Source: Paractinoplanes bogorensis
GTDB taxonomy: Bacteria > Actinomycetota > Actinomycetes > Mycobacteriales > Micromonosporaceae
NCBI RefSeq assembly: GCF_018829635.1
Contig: NZ_JAHKKG010000007.1
Location: 372,001-436,000, forward strand
DNA length: 64,000 nt
Direction: 5' to 3'
Position numbers and translations under genes: made by a program. Below are positions 50,136 to 58,346 of this stretch, piece after piece. The notes under the pieces are model-generated. The model worked only from the letters and a program-made list of their open reading frames with translations, was not told the DNA's origin and made no database searches. Position 1 is the first letter of the stretch. Each line of letters opens with the position of its first letter.

Positions 50136-50164
50136 CTATACAAACGTATAAGACGTTTGTATAG
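50136..50164. promoter_or_regulatory. Perfect inverted-repeat operator between tetR and monooxygenase
   Basis: CTATACAAACGT (50136-50147) and ACGTTTGTATAG (50153-50164) are exact inverse complements around ATAAG. The repeat overlaps the -10 boxes on both strands, so a bound TetR dimer would block both promoters. Confidence 0.85.
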
Positions 50165-50165
50165 T
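50160..50165 (+). promoter_or_regulatory. -10 box of the monooxygenase promoter
   Basis: TATAGT, then six bases, then the ATG at 50172. TATACA at 50137-50142 is 17 bp upstream and serves as a plausible -35. The mRNA is probably leaderless, and the operator covers the promoter. Confidence 0.6.
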
Positions 50166-50171
50166 AGCGGC

Positions 50172-51326
50172 ATGGCAGACATCCTGGTTTCCGGCGCCGG
50201 CCTCGGCGGCCCCGCGCTCGCCCACCTCCTCGCCCGTCAGGGCCACTCCGTCACCGTCGTCGAGCGGGCGCCCGCGCCGCGCGAGGCGGGCTACAAGGTG
50301 GACGTGCGCGGTGCGGCCACCACCGTGCTGCAGCGCATGGGCGTCTACGAGCAGGCCCGGGCGGCCGACGTCGGCATGCGGCAGATCACCTACGTCAACC
50401 GGCACGGCAAGCCGTTCGCCGCGCTCCCGGCCGACCTGCTGATGGGCCGGCGCGGCGACGACATCGAGGTGATGCGGGGCGACCTGAGCCGGGTTCTGCA
50501 CGACGCCGCGTCCGCCTCCGGGGCCGGGTTCGTCTTCGGCGACTCGATCGCGGCGCTGGCCGACGGTCCGGAGGGCGTCGACGTCACCTTCGCCAGTGGC
50601 CGGTCCGCGCGGTTCGACCTGGTCGTGGCGGCCGACGGGCTGCACTCGGCGACCCGCCGCCTGGTGTTCGGCGAGGTGCCCTTGGTTCACCTGGGCGCCT
50701 CGATCGCGATCTTCTCGACCGCCAACACCCTCGGCATCGACCACGAGGAGGTCATGTACTCGGAGCCGGGGCGACTGATTTTCGCGTACGCGATGGGCCC
50801 GTCGGAGCCGATGCGAGTCGGTCTGGTCCTCGCCGGTCCGGGGTCAGGGCGCGACCCGCGTGCGATCGTCGACGGTTTCGCGGGCGGCGGATGGCGTACG
50901 GCGGAGTTCCTGTCGGCCCTGGAAGCGGCCGACGACCTCTATGTCGACTCGCTCAGCCAGGTCGAGGTGCCGCGCTGGTCGTCCGGCCGGGTCGTGCTGC
51001 TGGGCGACGCCGCGCACTGTCCGGCCCCCTCGTCCGGGCAGGGCACCAGTCTGGCGCTGGTCGGAGCGCATGTGCTGGCCGACGAGCTGGCTTCGAAGAG
51101 CCAGGATCAAGCCCTTTCCGCGTACGAGGTGAGGATGCGCCCGTACGTCGAAAAGAACCTGGCCTTCGGTCGTCGGATGGTCAAGGACATGGTGCCGGGC
51201 GGCCGCCTCGCGATCGCGTTCCGCAACTACGGCATGCGCACCCTGAAGTTCCACCCGCGCAAGGAGCAGGTGATCGACAAGGTCTTGGCGCCGCTGCGCG
51301 AGGCGGCCAACGCGATCAGTGTGTAG
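50172..51326 (+). CDS. FAD-dependent monooxygenase, TetR-controlled
   Basis: This encodes 384 residues. The N-terminal FAD motif is ILVSGAGLGGPALAHLLARQGHSVTVVERAPAP, the middle DG motif is DLVVAADGLHSATRRL, and the C-terminal motif is VVLLGDAAHCPAPSSGQGTSLALVGAHVLADEL. This order is that of class A flavin hydroxylases. The 'REAGYKVDVRGAATTVLQRMG' region resembles TetX-like and polyketide hydroxylases, but drug inactivation is not shown. It ends 11 bp into the convergent EF-G-like gene (51316). Confidence 0.92.
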   Translation: MADILVSGAGLGGPALAHLLARQGHSVTVVERAPAPREAGYKVDVRGAATTVLQRMGVYEQARAADVGMRQITYVNRHGKPFAALPADLLMGRRGDDIEVMRGDLSRVLHDAASASGAGFVFGDSIAALADGPEGVDVTFASGRSARFDLVVAADGLHSATRRLVFGEVPLVHLGASIAIFSTANTLGIDHEEVMYSEPGRLIFAYAMGPSEPMRVGLVLAGPGSGRDPRAIVDGFAGGGWRTAEFLSALEAADDLYVDSLSQVEVPRWSSGRVVLLGDAAHCPAPSSGQGTSLALVGAHVLADELASKSQDQALSAYEVRMRPYVEKNLAFGRRMVKDMVPGGRLAIAFRNYGMRTLKFHPRKEQVIDKVLAPLREAANAISV

Positions 51327-53475
51327 CGGTCTCCTTCTTCACCGTGTCGGCCAGGTGGGGTGGCATCGGTTCGTGGCGGGCGTACGTGCGGGTGAAGGTG
51401 CCCGCGCCCGACGAGAGGGCGCGCAGCTCGACGGCGTAGCGGACCAGCTCGGTGGCCGGCACCTCGGCCCGCACCAGGCTGTGCAGCCCGTCGTCGTCGC
51501 TCTCGCTGCCCTGCGGGCGGCCGCGACGCCCGGACAGGTCGCTCATCACCGCGCCCACGTAGGCCTCGGGGACCCGCACCACGATCTCGTCGATCGGCTC
51601 GAGCAGTGTGACCTGCCCGGCGGCGGCCGCCTCGCGCAAGGCCAGCGAGCCGGCGGTCTGGAACGCGGCGTCGGACGAGTCGACGCTGTGCGCCTTGCCG
51701 TCATAGAGGGTGACCCGCAGGTCGACCACCTTGTAACCGGCCACCAGCCCGCGCTCGAGCTGGGCCCGCACGCCCTTCTCGACCGAGGGGATGTAGTTGT
51801 GCGGCACCGCGCCGCCCACCACCTTGTCGACGAACTCGAAACCCGACCCGCGCGGCAGCGGCTCGACCCGGATGTCGCAGACCGCGTACTGCCCGTGGCC
51901 GCCGGACTGCTTGACGTGCCGCCCGTGCCCCTGGGCGTCGCAGCCGAACGTCTCCAGCAGCGCCACCTTGACCGGCTCGGTGTCGAGCTCGACGCCACCC
52001 GAGCGCAGCCGGTCGAGCACCACGTCGGCGTGCGACTCGCCCATCGTCCACAGCACCAGCTGGTGGGTGTCCGGGTTGCGCTCCAGCCGCAGCGTGGGGT
52101 CGCCGGCGACCAGGCGGGCCAGGTTCTTGGCCAGGGCGTCCTCGTCCGAGCGGGTCTTGGCGACCACGGCGATCGGCAGCAGCGGCTCGGGCATCGCCCA
52201 CGGCTCCATCAGCAGCGGCACGTCCTTGCCGCTCAGCGTGTCACCGGTCTCGGCACTGCCGGACTTGGTGATCGCACAGATGTCGCCCGCGATGCACTGG
52301 GCGACCTCGCGCAGCTGGGCGCCGAGCGGGGTGTAGACGTGGGCGACCCGCTCGTCGGCGTCGTGGTCGGGGTGACCGCGGTCGGCCAGCCCGTGACCCG
52401 ACACGTGCAGCGTCTGCTCGGGGCGCAGGGTGCCGGAGAACACCCGTACGAGGGAAACCCGCCCCACATGCCGGTCGATCGTGGTCTTGACCACCTCGGC
52501 CACCAGCGGGCCGTCGGGATCGCAGGTCAGCGGCGGACGGGCCGAGCCGTCCACCCCGGTGACCACCGGCAGGTCGTGCTCGAGCGGCGACGGCGCACCG
52601 CTGACCAGCCCGTCGAGCAGCGCGTCGAGCCCGACGCCGGTGCCCGCGCAGACCGGGATGACCGGATAGAAGTTGCCCCGGGCGACCGCCTTCTCGAGGT
52701 CGGGCAGCAGCGTCGCGGTGCTGATCAGTTCGCCACCGAGGTAGCGGTCCATCAGCGATTCGTCCTCGCTCTCGGCGATGATCCCCTCGATGAGCGCGTT
52801 CCGGTCGTCGGCGATCGGGTTCAGGTGCTCGGGCTCGGCCTCGCCGACGCGCGGCGGATAGCCCTCGGAGTAGTCCAGCACCCGCAGCGTGACCAGGCCG
52901 ATCAGGCCCATCACGGAGGTGCCGTCGTCGCCCAGCATGGGCTGGTAGATCGGCATGACGTTCTCACCGAACGCCTCCTGGATGGTGGCCAGCGTCTCCT
53001 CGTAGTCGGCCCGCGGGTGGTCGAGCCGGGTGATCGTGACGGCTCGGGGCATGCCGACCGCGGCGCACTCCTCCCAGAGCGCGACGGTGGCGTCGTCGAC
53101 GCCGTCGACGGCCGAGACGACGAAGAGCGCGGCGTCCGCGGCCCGCAGGCCGGCGCGCAGCTCCCCGACGAAGTCGGCGTAGCCGGGGGTGTCCAGCAGA
53201 TTGATCTTGACGTCCTGATGAACCAGGGGCGCGCAGGCCAGCGCGACCGAGCGCTGCTGGCGGATCGCGGCCGGATCGTGGTCCGACACCGTGGTGCCGT
53301 CGGTCACCGAACCGGCCCGGGAGATCGTCCCGGTGGCCGCCAGCAGGGCCTCGACCAGGGTGGTCTTACCCGCGCCGGAGTGTCCCACCAGCACCACGTT
53401 GCGTACTCTGCCGGGCTCGGTCACCACCGGCGCCGTCGCGCCGTTGAGCCCCTTCTCGGTTGCCTTCTGGGCCAT
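51316..53475 (-). CDS. EF-G-like translational GTPase (EF-G2 type)
   Basis: This encodes 719 residues with the EF-G domain order. The G domain has the P-loop GHSGAGKTT, G3 DTPGYADF and G4 TRLD in place of the usual NKxD. Domain II (VSLVRVFSGTLRPEQ) is followed by domains III-V (TLRLERNPDTHQLVLWTMGESHADVVLDRL; GHGQYAVCDIRVEPLPRGSGFEFVDKVVGGAVPHNYIPSVEKGV). Such paralogues (FusA2 or EF-G2) occur in actinobacteria beside the normal EF-G; they bind GTP but their cellular role is not settled. The ATG at 53475 follows AGGAGC. It is convergent with the monooxygenase gene. Confidence 0.9.
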   Translation of the reverse strand: MAQKATEKGLNGATAPVVTEPGRVRNVVLVGHSGAGKTTLVEALLAATGTISRAGSVTDGTTVSDHDPAAIRQQRSVALACAPLVHQDVKINLLDTPGYADFVGELRAGLRAADAALFVVSAVDGVDDATVALWEECAAVGMPRAVTITRLDHPRADYEETLATIQEAFGENVMPIYQPMLGDDGTSVMGLIGLVTLRVLDYSEGYPPRVGEAEPEHLNPIADDRNALIEGIIAESEDESLMDRYLGGELISTATLLPDLEKAVARGNFYPVIPVCAGTGVGLDALLDGLVSGAPSPLEHDLPVVTGVDGSARPPLTCDPDGPLVAEVVKTTIDRHVGRVSLVRVFSGTLRPEQTLHVSGHGLADRGHPDHDADERVAHVYTPLGAQLREVAQCIAGDICAITKSGSAETGDTLSGKDVPLLMEPWAMPEPLLPIAVVAKTRSDEDALAKNLARLVAGDPTLRLERNPDTHQLVLWTMGESHADVVLDRLRSGGVELDTEPVKVALLETFGCDAQGHGRHVKQSGGHGQYAVCDIRVEPLPRGSGFEFVDKVVGGAVPHNYIPSVEKGVRAQLERGLVAGYKVVDLRVTLYDGKAHSVDSSDAAFQTAGSLALREAAAAGQVTLLEPIDEIVVRVPEAYVGAVMSDLSGRRGRPQGSESDDDGLHSLVRAEVPATELVRYAVELRALSSGAGTFTRTYARHEPMPPHLADTVKKETATH

Positions 53476-53641
53476 GACGCGCGCTCCTGTCTCGTTTCGT
53501 GACTGTTACGCCGCTGTTCTCAGATCCCACACCCGGCGGTGTCCGGAGGGCAACCCTTTGTAGTCGCCCAAAAGACGATAAGGCCGGGACGGACCGCCGG
53601 GGAGCGCCGGGCCGCTCACCGCCGATAAGGTGGGACCCGCC

Positions 53642-54289
53642 ATGGCAAAGATCGTCCAAGTTCCCGCGCGCGCCGTCGTAGCCTACGGCGTCAACCCGAC
53701 CGCCCGTTTTCTGCTGCGGATCGGCGTCACTCCCAATGCGGTCACCATCGCCGGCACCGTCGGCGTCCTGATCGGCTCCTACTTCGGCGCGATGGGCCAC
53801 CTGGTCCTCGCCACCTTCTTCGTCACCGCCTGCGCGCTGACCGACGTGCTCGACGGCACGATGGCCCGGATGCGTGGCGGCTCCAGCAAATACGGCGCCC
53901 TGCTCGACTCGTCGATGGACCGGATCGCCGACGCCGCGGTGTTCGGTGCGGTCGTCTACTACCTGCACACCGAGGGCAACCCGTACGGGGGAATGGTCGC
54001 GGCCCTGCTCAGCCTGGCCTTCGGTCAGGTCGTCTCGTATGTCAAGGCGCGCGCCCAGAGCCTGGGGCTGAACGCCGACGTCGGCATCGCCGAGCGTCTG
54101 GAGCGGCTGCTCATCGTGGGTTTCGGCGGTCTGCTCAGCGGCTTCGGGCTCGACTGGGGTCTGCCCGCCGCGCTGTGGGTGCTGGCCGCGCTGTCGATCA
54201 TCACCGCGTTCCAGCGGCTGATCCACGCGTACCGCACCGAGCCCGTTCCGGCCTCGGCCGGTCCGACGGCTGATGTGAACGACGCGTGA
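53642..54289 (+). CDS. pgsA: Phosphatidylinositol phosphate synthase
   Basis: This encodes 215 residues with six membrane helices. The CDP-alcohol phosphotransferase motif is intact: DVLDGTMARMRGGSSKYGALLDSSMDRIAD, that is DGx2ARx8Gx3Dx3D. The RIG.TPNAVT start is typical of phosphatidylinositol phosphate synthase. It joins CDP-diacylglycerol and inositol 1-phosphate in actinobacteria. The ATG at 53642 was chosen over a start at 53630. It overlaps the acyltransferase gene by 4 bp, and the pimA gene follows, together forming the PI/PIM biosynthesis operon. Confidence 0.94.
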   Translation: MAKIVQVPARAVVAYGVNPTARFLLRIGVTPNAVTIAGTVGVLIGSYFGAMGHLVLATFFVTACALTDVLDGTMARMRGGSSKYGALLDSSMDRIADAAVFGAVVYYLHTEGNPYGGMVAALLSLAFGQVVSYVKARAQSLGLNADVGIAERLERLLIVGFGGLLSGFGLDWGLPAALWVLAALSIITAFQRLIHAYRTEPVPASAGPTADVNDA

Positions 54290-55149
54290 AGGACCGGCTG
54301 ACCGAGCTCGGCTACGCGGCCGGGTGGCGGGTGACGCGGATGTTGCCGCTGTCGGTCGCGCGCCGTGTGTTCCAGGCCGGCGCCGATCGGGCGTACGGGA
54401 AAAATGGTCCCGGCACGCAGCGGCTGCGGCGCAATCTGCAGCAGGTCCGGCCCGACATGCCCGACACGCTGGTCCGTGACGGTCTGCGCTCCTACGCGCG
54501 CTACTGGCTCGAGGCGTTCCGGCTGCCGTCCCAGAGCCGGGAGCAGTTCCTCGACGGCTTCAGCATGGAGTCCGAGAGCTACGACCACCTCAAGACGGCG
54601 ATGGCCGACGGCAATGGTGTCGTGCTCGCGCTGCCGCACCTGGCCAACTGGGACGCGGCGGCGGCCTGGGTGGTCTCGCACGACTGGCCGATGGTCACGG
54701 TGGCCGAGCGGCTCAAGCCCGAGGCCGTGTTCCAGCAGTTCGTGGCCTACCGCGAGAAGCTCGGCATGGAGGTCATCCCGCTCACCGGCGGGCGGCGAGC
54801 CCCGCTCGACGTGCTGGCCGAGCGCCTCCACCAGGGTTACGCGGTGTGCCTGCTCGGCGACCGTGACCTGTCCCGGGGCGGGGTCGAGGTCCAGTTCTTC
54901 GGCGGGCGTACGCGGATGCCGGGCGGTCCCGCGATCCTGGCCATCCAGACCGGCGCTCCGCTGTACGCGGCCGACCTCTGGTTCACCCCGACCGGCACCA
55001 GTTGCCGGCTGCGCCGCATCGTCCCGCCCACCGAGGGTGCGCTCGACGTGCGGGTCAAGGCCACCACCCAGATGCTCGCCGACGCGTACGCCGCCGGCAT
55101 CGCGGAACACCCGCAGGACTGGCACATGCTGCAGAAACTGTGGCTGTAG
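54286..55149 (+). CDS. Phosphatidylinositol mannoside acyltransferase
   Basis: This encodes 287 residues of the LpxL/HtrB-like lysophospholipid acyltransferase fold. The catalytic HX4D motif is in LPHLANWDAAAAW. The middle segment VCLLGDRDLSRGGVEVQFFGGRTRMPGGPAILAIQTGAPL is typical. In mycobacteria the equivalent PatA acylates the mannose of PIM. The GTG at 54286 overlaps the pgsA stop. It is followed 13 bp later by pimA, so the order pgsA-acyltransferase-pimA is conserved as in Mycobacterium. Confidence 0.93.
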   Translation: MKDRLTELGYAAGWRVTRMLPLSVARRVFQAGADRAYGKNGPGTQRLRRNLQQVRPDMPDTLVRDGLRSYARYWLEAFRLPSQSREQFLDGFSMESESYDHLKTAMADGNGVVLALPHLANWDAAAAWVVSHDWPMVTVAERLKPEAVFQQFVAYREKLGMEVIPLTGGRRAPLDVLAERLHQGYAVCLLGDRDLSRGGVEVQFFGGRTRMPGGPAILAIQTGAPLYAADLWFTPTGTSCRLRRIVPPTEGALDVRVKATTQMLADAYAAGIAEHPQDWHMLQKLWL

Positions 55150-55162
55150 GGAGTTTGCCCGC

Positions 55163-56317
55163 ATGCGCATCGGGATCGTGTCGCCCTATTCGTTCGACGT
55201 GCCCGGCGGCGTGCAGAACCACATCATGGATCTCTCCGAGGCGCTGATCGGCCTGGGCCACGAGGTCAGCGTGCTGGCCCCGGCCGACGAGGATGCCGAG
55301 CTCCCGCCGTACGTGGTTTCGGCCGGTCGCGCCGTACCGCTGCCCTACAACGGCTCGGTCGCCCGCATCGCGTTCGGCCCGGTGTCGACCGCCCGGGTGC
55401 GGCGCTGGCTCAAGGCCGGCCAGTTCGACGTGCTGCACGTGCACGAGCCGATGACGCTCAGCCTCTCGCTGCTCGCCGTGCTCTCGGCCCGCGGCCCGGT
55501 GGTGGCGACCTTCCACACGGCGATGACCCGGTCGCGGGCCCTCTCGGCCGCCCAGGGCATGCTCCAGCTGGTCGTCGAGAAGATCACGGCGCGGATCGCG
55601 GTCAGCGAGCTCGCCCGCAAGGTGCAGGTCGAGCACCTGGGCGGGGGAGCGGTCGAGATCCCGAACGGGGTCGCGGTGGCCAAGTTCGCCTCGGCCTCGC
55701 CGCTCGACGGATGGCCCGGTGACGGTGGCACGCTCGGGTTTCTCGGGCGGTTCACCGAGCCGCGTAAGGGGTTCGACATCCTGCGGGCGGCCTTTGTCGA
55801 TCTTGCCGCCGCACGGCCGGGCCTGCGTCTTCTCGTGGCCGGCCCCGGGGATTCCTCGGCACTCTTCGCCGAGATACCCGCGCATCTGCATTCTCGGGTG
55901 ACATTTCTCGGTCTGGTCTCTGAAGCCGACAAAGCTCGCATGTTGCGCTCGGTGGACGTCTACGTCGCGCCGAACACGGGTGGCGAGAGCTTCGGCATGA
56001 TCCTGACCGAGGCGATGGCGGCCGGGACGGCGATCGCAGCCAGTGATCTCGACGCTTTCCGCCGGGTGCTGGACGGAGGCCGGGCCGGGGCGCTGTTCCC
56101 GACCGGCGACGCCTTCTCGCTCCGCGCTGTGCTGGACGGCCTGTTGTCTTCGGTAGACCGGCGCACTGAGCTGGCCGCCGCCGCGAGTGCCGCGGTCATG
56201 GCCTTCGACTGGGCCTCGGTAGCTCAGCGTGTTCTCGAGGTATACGCAACGGCGATAGAGGCGACCGACGGACGTGTGATGGACGACGAGTGGGCCGAAC
56301 CACGCTCCAGCGAATGA
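55163..56317 (+). CDS. pimA: GDP-mannose:phosphatidylinositol alpha-mannosyltransferase (PimA)
   Basis: This encodes 384 residues of GT4, GT-B fold. The N-terminus MRIGIVSPYSFDVPGGVQNHI is diagnostic of PimA. The middle domain has LHVHEPMTLSLS and TFHTAM. The C-terminal part has FLGRFTEPRKGFDIL and the EX7E motif in ESFGMILTEAMAAG. It adds the first mannose to phosphatidylinositol from GDP-mannose on the inner membrane leaflet. The ATG at 55163 was chosen. It is third in the pgsA operon. Confidence 0.95.
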   Translation: MRIGIVSPYSFDVPGGVQNHIMDLSEALIGLGHEVSVLAPADEDAELPPYVVSAGRAVPLPYNGSVARIAFGPVSTARVRRWLKAGQFDVLHVHEPMTLSLSLLAVLSARGPVVATFHTAMTRSRALSAAQGMLQLVVEKITARIAVSELARKVQVEHLGGGAVEIPNGVAVAKFASASPLDGWPGDGGTLGFLGRFTEPRKGFDILRAAFVDLAAARPGLRLLVAGPGDSSALFAEIPAHLHSRVTFLGLVSEADKARMLRSVDVYVAPNTGGESFGMILTEAMAAGTAIAASDLDAFRRVLDGGRAGALFPTGDAFSLRAVLDGLLSSVDRRTELAAAASAAVMAFDWASVAQRVLEVYATAIEATDGRVMDDEWAEPRSSE

Positions 56318-56351
56318 CCATCCGGGGTCGCGGGGCACTACCATTCCCGCC

Positions 56352-56870
56352 ATGTGGTGGGTCCTGGGTGCCGTCGCGGCCGTGGTGCTGCTCGCGGCAT
56401 ACCTGGGCTGGACGGCTCATCGGGTCGAGCGCGTGCACATCCGGGCCCAGTCGGCCGAGCGGGCCCTCGATGCTCACCTGATGCGCCGGGCCGCGGCCGC
56501 GGCGGTGGTGGCCGAGCAGGCCGACATCGTCGAGCTGTACGCGGCGGCGCGGCTCGCCCTCGACGCCGGCGCCGACGAACGCGAGTCGGCCGAAAACGAC
56601 CTGACCCACCAGTTGCAGGCAATCGCGATGACCGGCGCCGACCCGGCCACCCGGACGCTCGTCGCCTCCAGCCGCCGGGTCGTGCTGGCCCGCCAGGTGC
56701 ACACCGACCTGGTCCGCGACGCCCTGACCGCGCGCCGCCGGCCGCTGGTGCGGGCATTGCGGATGGCACGGCGTTACCCGCGCCCGCAGTATTTCGACAT
56801 CGAGGAGCCGCCGATGCCGGTGGCGATCCCCGCCCCCGTCGTCCCGGCGGCCCCGCTCGAGACGGTGTAG
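56352..56870 (+). CDS. Membrane-anchored helical protein after pimA
   Basis: This encodes 172 residues. One N-terminal membrane helix (MWWVLGAVAAVVLLAAYLGW) is followed by long amphipathic helices rich in Ala/Arg (RAQSAERALDAHLMRRAAAAAVV; SAENDLTHQLQAIAM; RRVVLARQVHTDLVRDALTARRRPLVRALRMARR). The tail (PPMPVAIPAPVVPAAPLETV) is disordered. It has some LemA-like character. A TACCAT box lies seven bases before the ATG. The gene ends 3 bp before the stop of the convergent pdxS. Function is unknown. Confidence 0.75.
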   Translation: MWWVLGAVAAVVLLAAYLGWTAHRVERVHIRAQSAERALDAHLMRRAAAAAVVAEQADIVELYAAARLALDAGADERESAENDLTHQLQAIAMTGADPATRTLVASSRRVVLARQVHTDLVRDALTARRRPLVRALRMARRYPRPQYFDIEEPPMPVAIPAPVVPAAPLETV

Positions 56871-56873
56871 CGG

Positions 56874-57770
56874 CTACCAGCCCCGCTCGGAGAGCCGGTG
56901 CGGCACCGGCTCGTCCTCGACGTTGATGCCGACCATGGCCTCGCCCAGCCCGCGCGACACCTTGGCCAGCACGTCCGGGTCGTCGTGGAAGGTGGTCGCC
57001 TTGACGATCGCGGCCGCCCGCTGAGCCGGGTTGCCCGACTTGAAGATGCCCGACCCGACGAACACGCCTTCGGCGCCCAGCTGCATCATCATCGCGGCGT
57101 CGGCCGGGGTCGCGATGCCGCCCGCGGTGAACAGCACGACCGGCAGCTTGCCCAGTTCGGCCACCTCGCGGACCAGCTCGTACGGCGCCTGCAGCTCCTT
57201 GGCCGCGACGAACAGCTCGTCCTCGGGCAGCGTCTGCAGCCGCCGGATCTCCTGCCGGATCTTGCGCATGTGGGTGGTCGCGTTCGACACGTCGCCGGTG
57301 CCGGCCTCACCCTTCGACCGGATCATCGCGGCGCCCTCGGTGATCCGGCGCAGCGCCTCACCCAGGTTGGTCGCCCCACACACAAAAGGAACGGAGAAAT
57401 TCCACTTGTCGATGTGGTTGGCGTAGTCGGCCGGCGTCAGCACTTCCGACTCGTCCACGTAGTCGACGCCGAGCGCCTGCAGCACCTGCGCCTCGACGAA
57501 GTGGCCGATGCGGGCCTTGGCCATCACCGGAATGGAAACCGCGGCGATGATCCCGTCGATCATGTCCGGATCCGACATCCGCGACACGCCACCCTGAGCG
57601 CGGATGTCAGCCGGAACGCGCTCGAGCGCCATGACCGCCACGGCCCCCGCATCCTCAGCGATCTTGGCTTGCTCGGCGTTGACCACATCCATGATCACGC
57701 CGCCCTTGAGCATCTCCGCCATCCCGCGCTTGACCCGGGCGGTCCCGACGGCAGACTGGTTATCGGACAT
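56874..57770 (-). CDS. pdxS: Pyridoxal 5'-phosphate synthase lyase subunit
   Basis: This encodes 298 residues, nearly invariant in family motifs. The catalytic lysines are in GVIMDVVNAEQAKIAED and VMAKARIGHF. The phosphate loop GVFVGSGIFKSGNP is present, and the C-terminal end is VSRGLGEAMVGINVEDEP. PdxS makes PLP from ribose 5-phosphate, glyceraldehyde 3-phosphate and ammonia supplied by PdxT. It is on the minus strand while pdxT is on the plus strand 1.6 kb away. In mycobacteria the two lie on the same strand. The promoter must lie in 57771-57928, upstream of which is the palindromic element. Confidence 0.97.
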   Translation of the reverse strand: MSDNQSAVGTARVKRGMAEMLKGGVIMDVVNAEQAKIAEDAGAVAVMALERVPADIRAQGGVSRMSDPDMIDGIIAAVSIPVMAKARIGHFVEAQVLQALGVDYVDESEVLTPADYANHIDKWNFSVPFVCGATNLGEALRRITEGAAMIRSKGEAGTGDVSNATTHMRKIRQEIRRLQTLPEDELFVAAKELQAPYELVREVAELGKLPVVLFTAGGIATPADAAMMMQLGAEGVFVGSGIFKSGNPAQRAAAIVKATTFHDDPDVLAKVSRGLGEAMVGINVEDEPVPHRLSERGW

Positions 57771-57928
57771 GGTGACAAGGCTCCTCACGCCGGAAATACG
57801 GTCACCGAATCGTAGGCACGACGACCCGTCCGGCCGATGGCCAATCGACCCCCAGGTGGCCTGCCCCGAGCAACAGCCTTCACAAGAGCACCGGCGGCAC
57901 AATCACGCCACAACAGAGTGCTGGCTCT

Positions 57929-58058
57929 GGGGGGTGATCTCCTGGCGGCGGCTGAACAGCCTCATCAGGAGGTGGGGAGGGTACGCAACCGGGGTTTGGT
58001 TGCGTACCCTCCCCACCTCCTGATCCCCTGGGCAGTCGTTGCCAGGAGATCACCCCCC
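57929..58058. repeat. Hairpin unit A
   Basis: An outer perfect stem of 18 bp (57929-57946 with 58041-58058; GGGGGGTGATCTCCTGGC) is followed by unpaired bulges. The left bulge (57947-57963) contains the small hairpin GGCTG-AA-CAGCC. The inner stem is 27 bp, perfect (57964-57990 with 57998-58024), with a GGGGTTT loop. Confidence 0.95.
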
Positions 58059-58130
58059 TGCTCTTGACCTTCCTCGTCTCGCCCCATTCCCAGTGAACTG
58101 GTCCTGTCCCCGTTGATCTCCAGCGGTTGG

Positions 58131-58283
58131 CGGGGTTCGGGGCGGAGCCCTGAGGTTTTGCTTGTGTGGGAGAACCGGGCGCCTCGATTCGAAGGAGGAC
58201 TTCACGACACACGCCTGGGAAGGAGGACTTCACGACACACACCGGGGAAGAGCGAAGACCTCAGGGCTCCGCCCCGAACCCCG
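58131..58283. repeat. Inverted repeat B of the composite element
   Basis: Perfect 26-bp arms at 58131-58156 and 58258-58283 enclose 101 bp. This spacer contains two copies of a 22-bp direct repeat (58191-58212 and 58219-58240), each beginning GAAGGAGGACTTC. Confidence 0.95.
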
Positions 58284-58346
58284 ACCGCGCAAAGAGATCC
58301 AAGGGGACGACCAGATCACTGGCACAGGCGCTGAGAAGGTCAAAAG

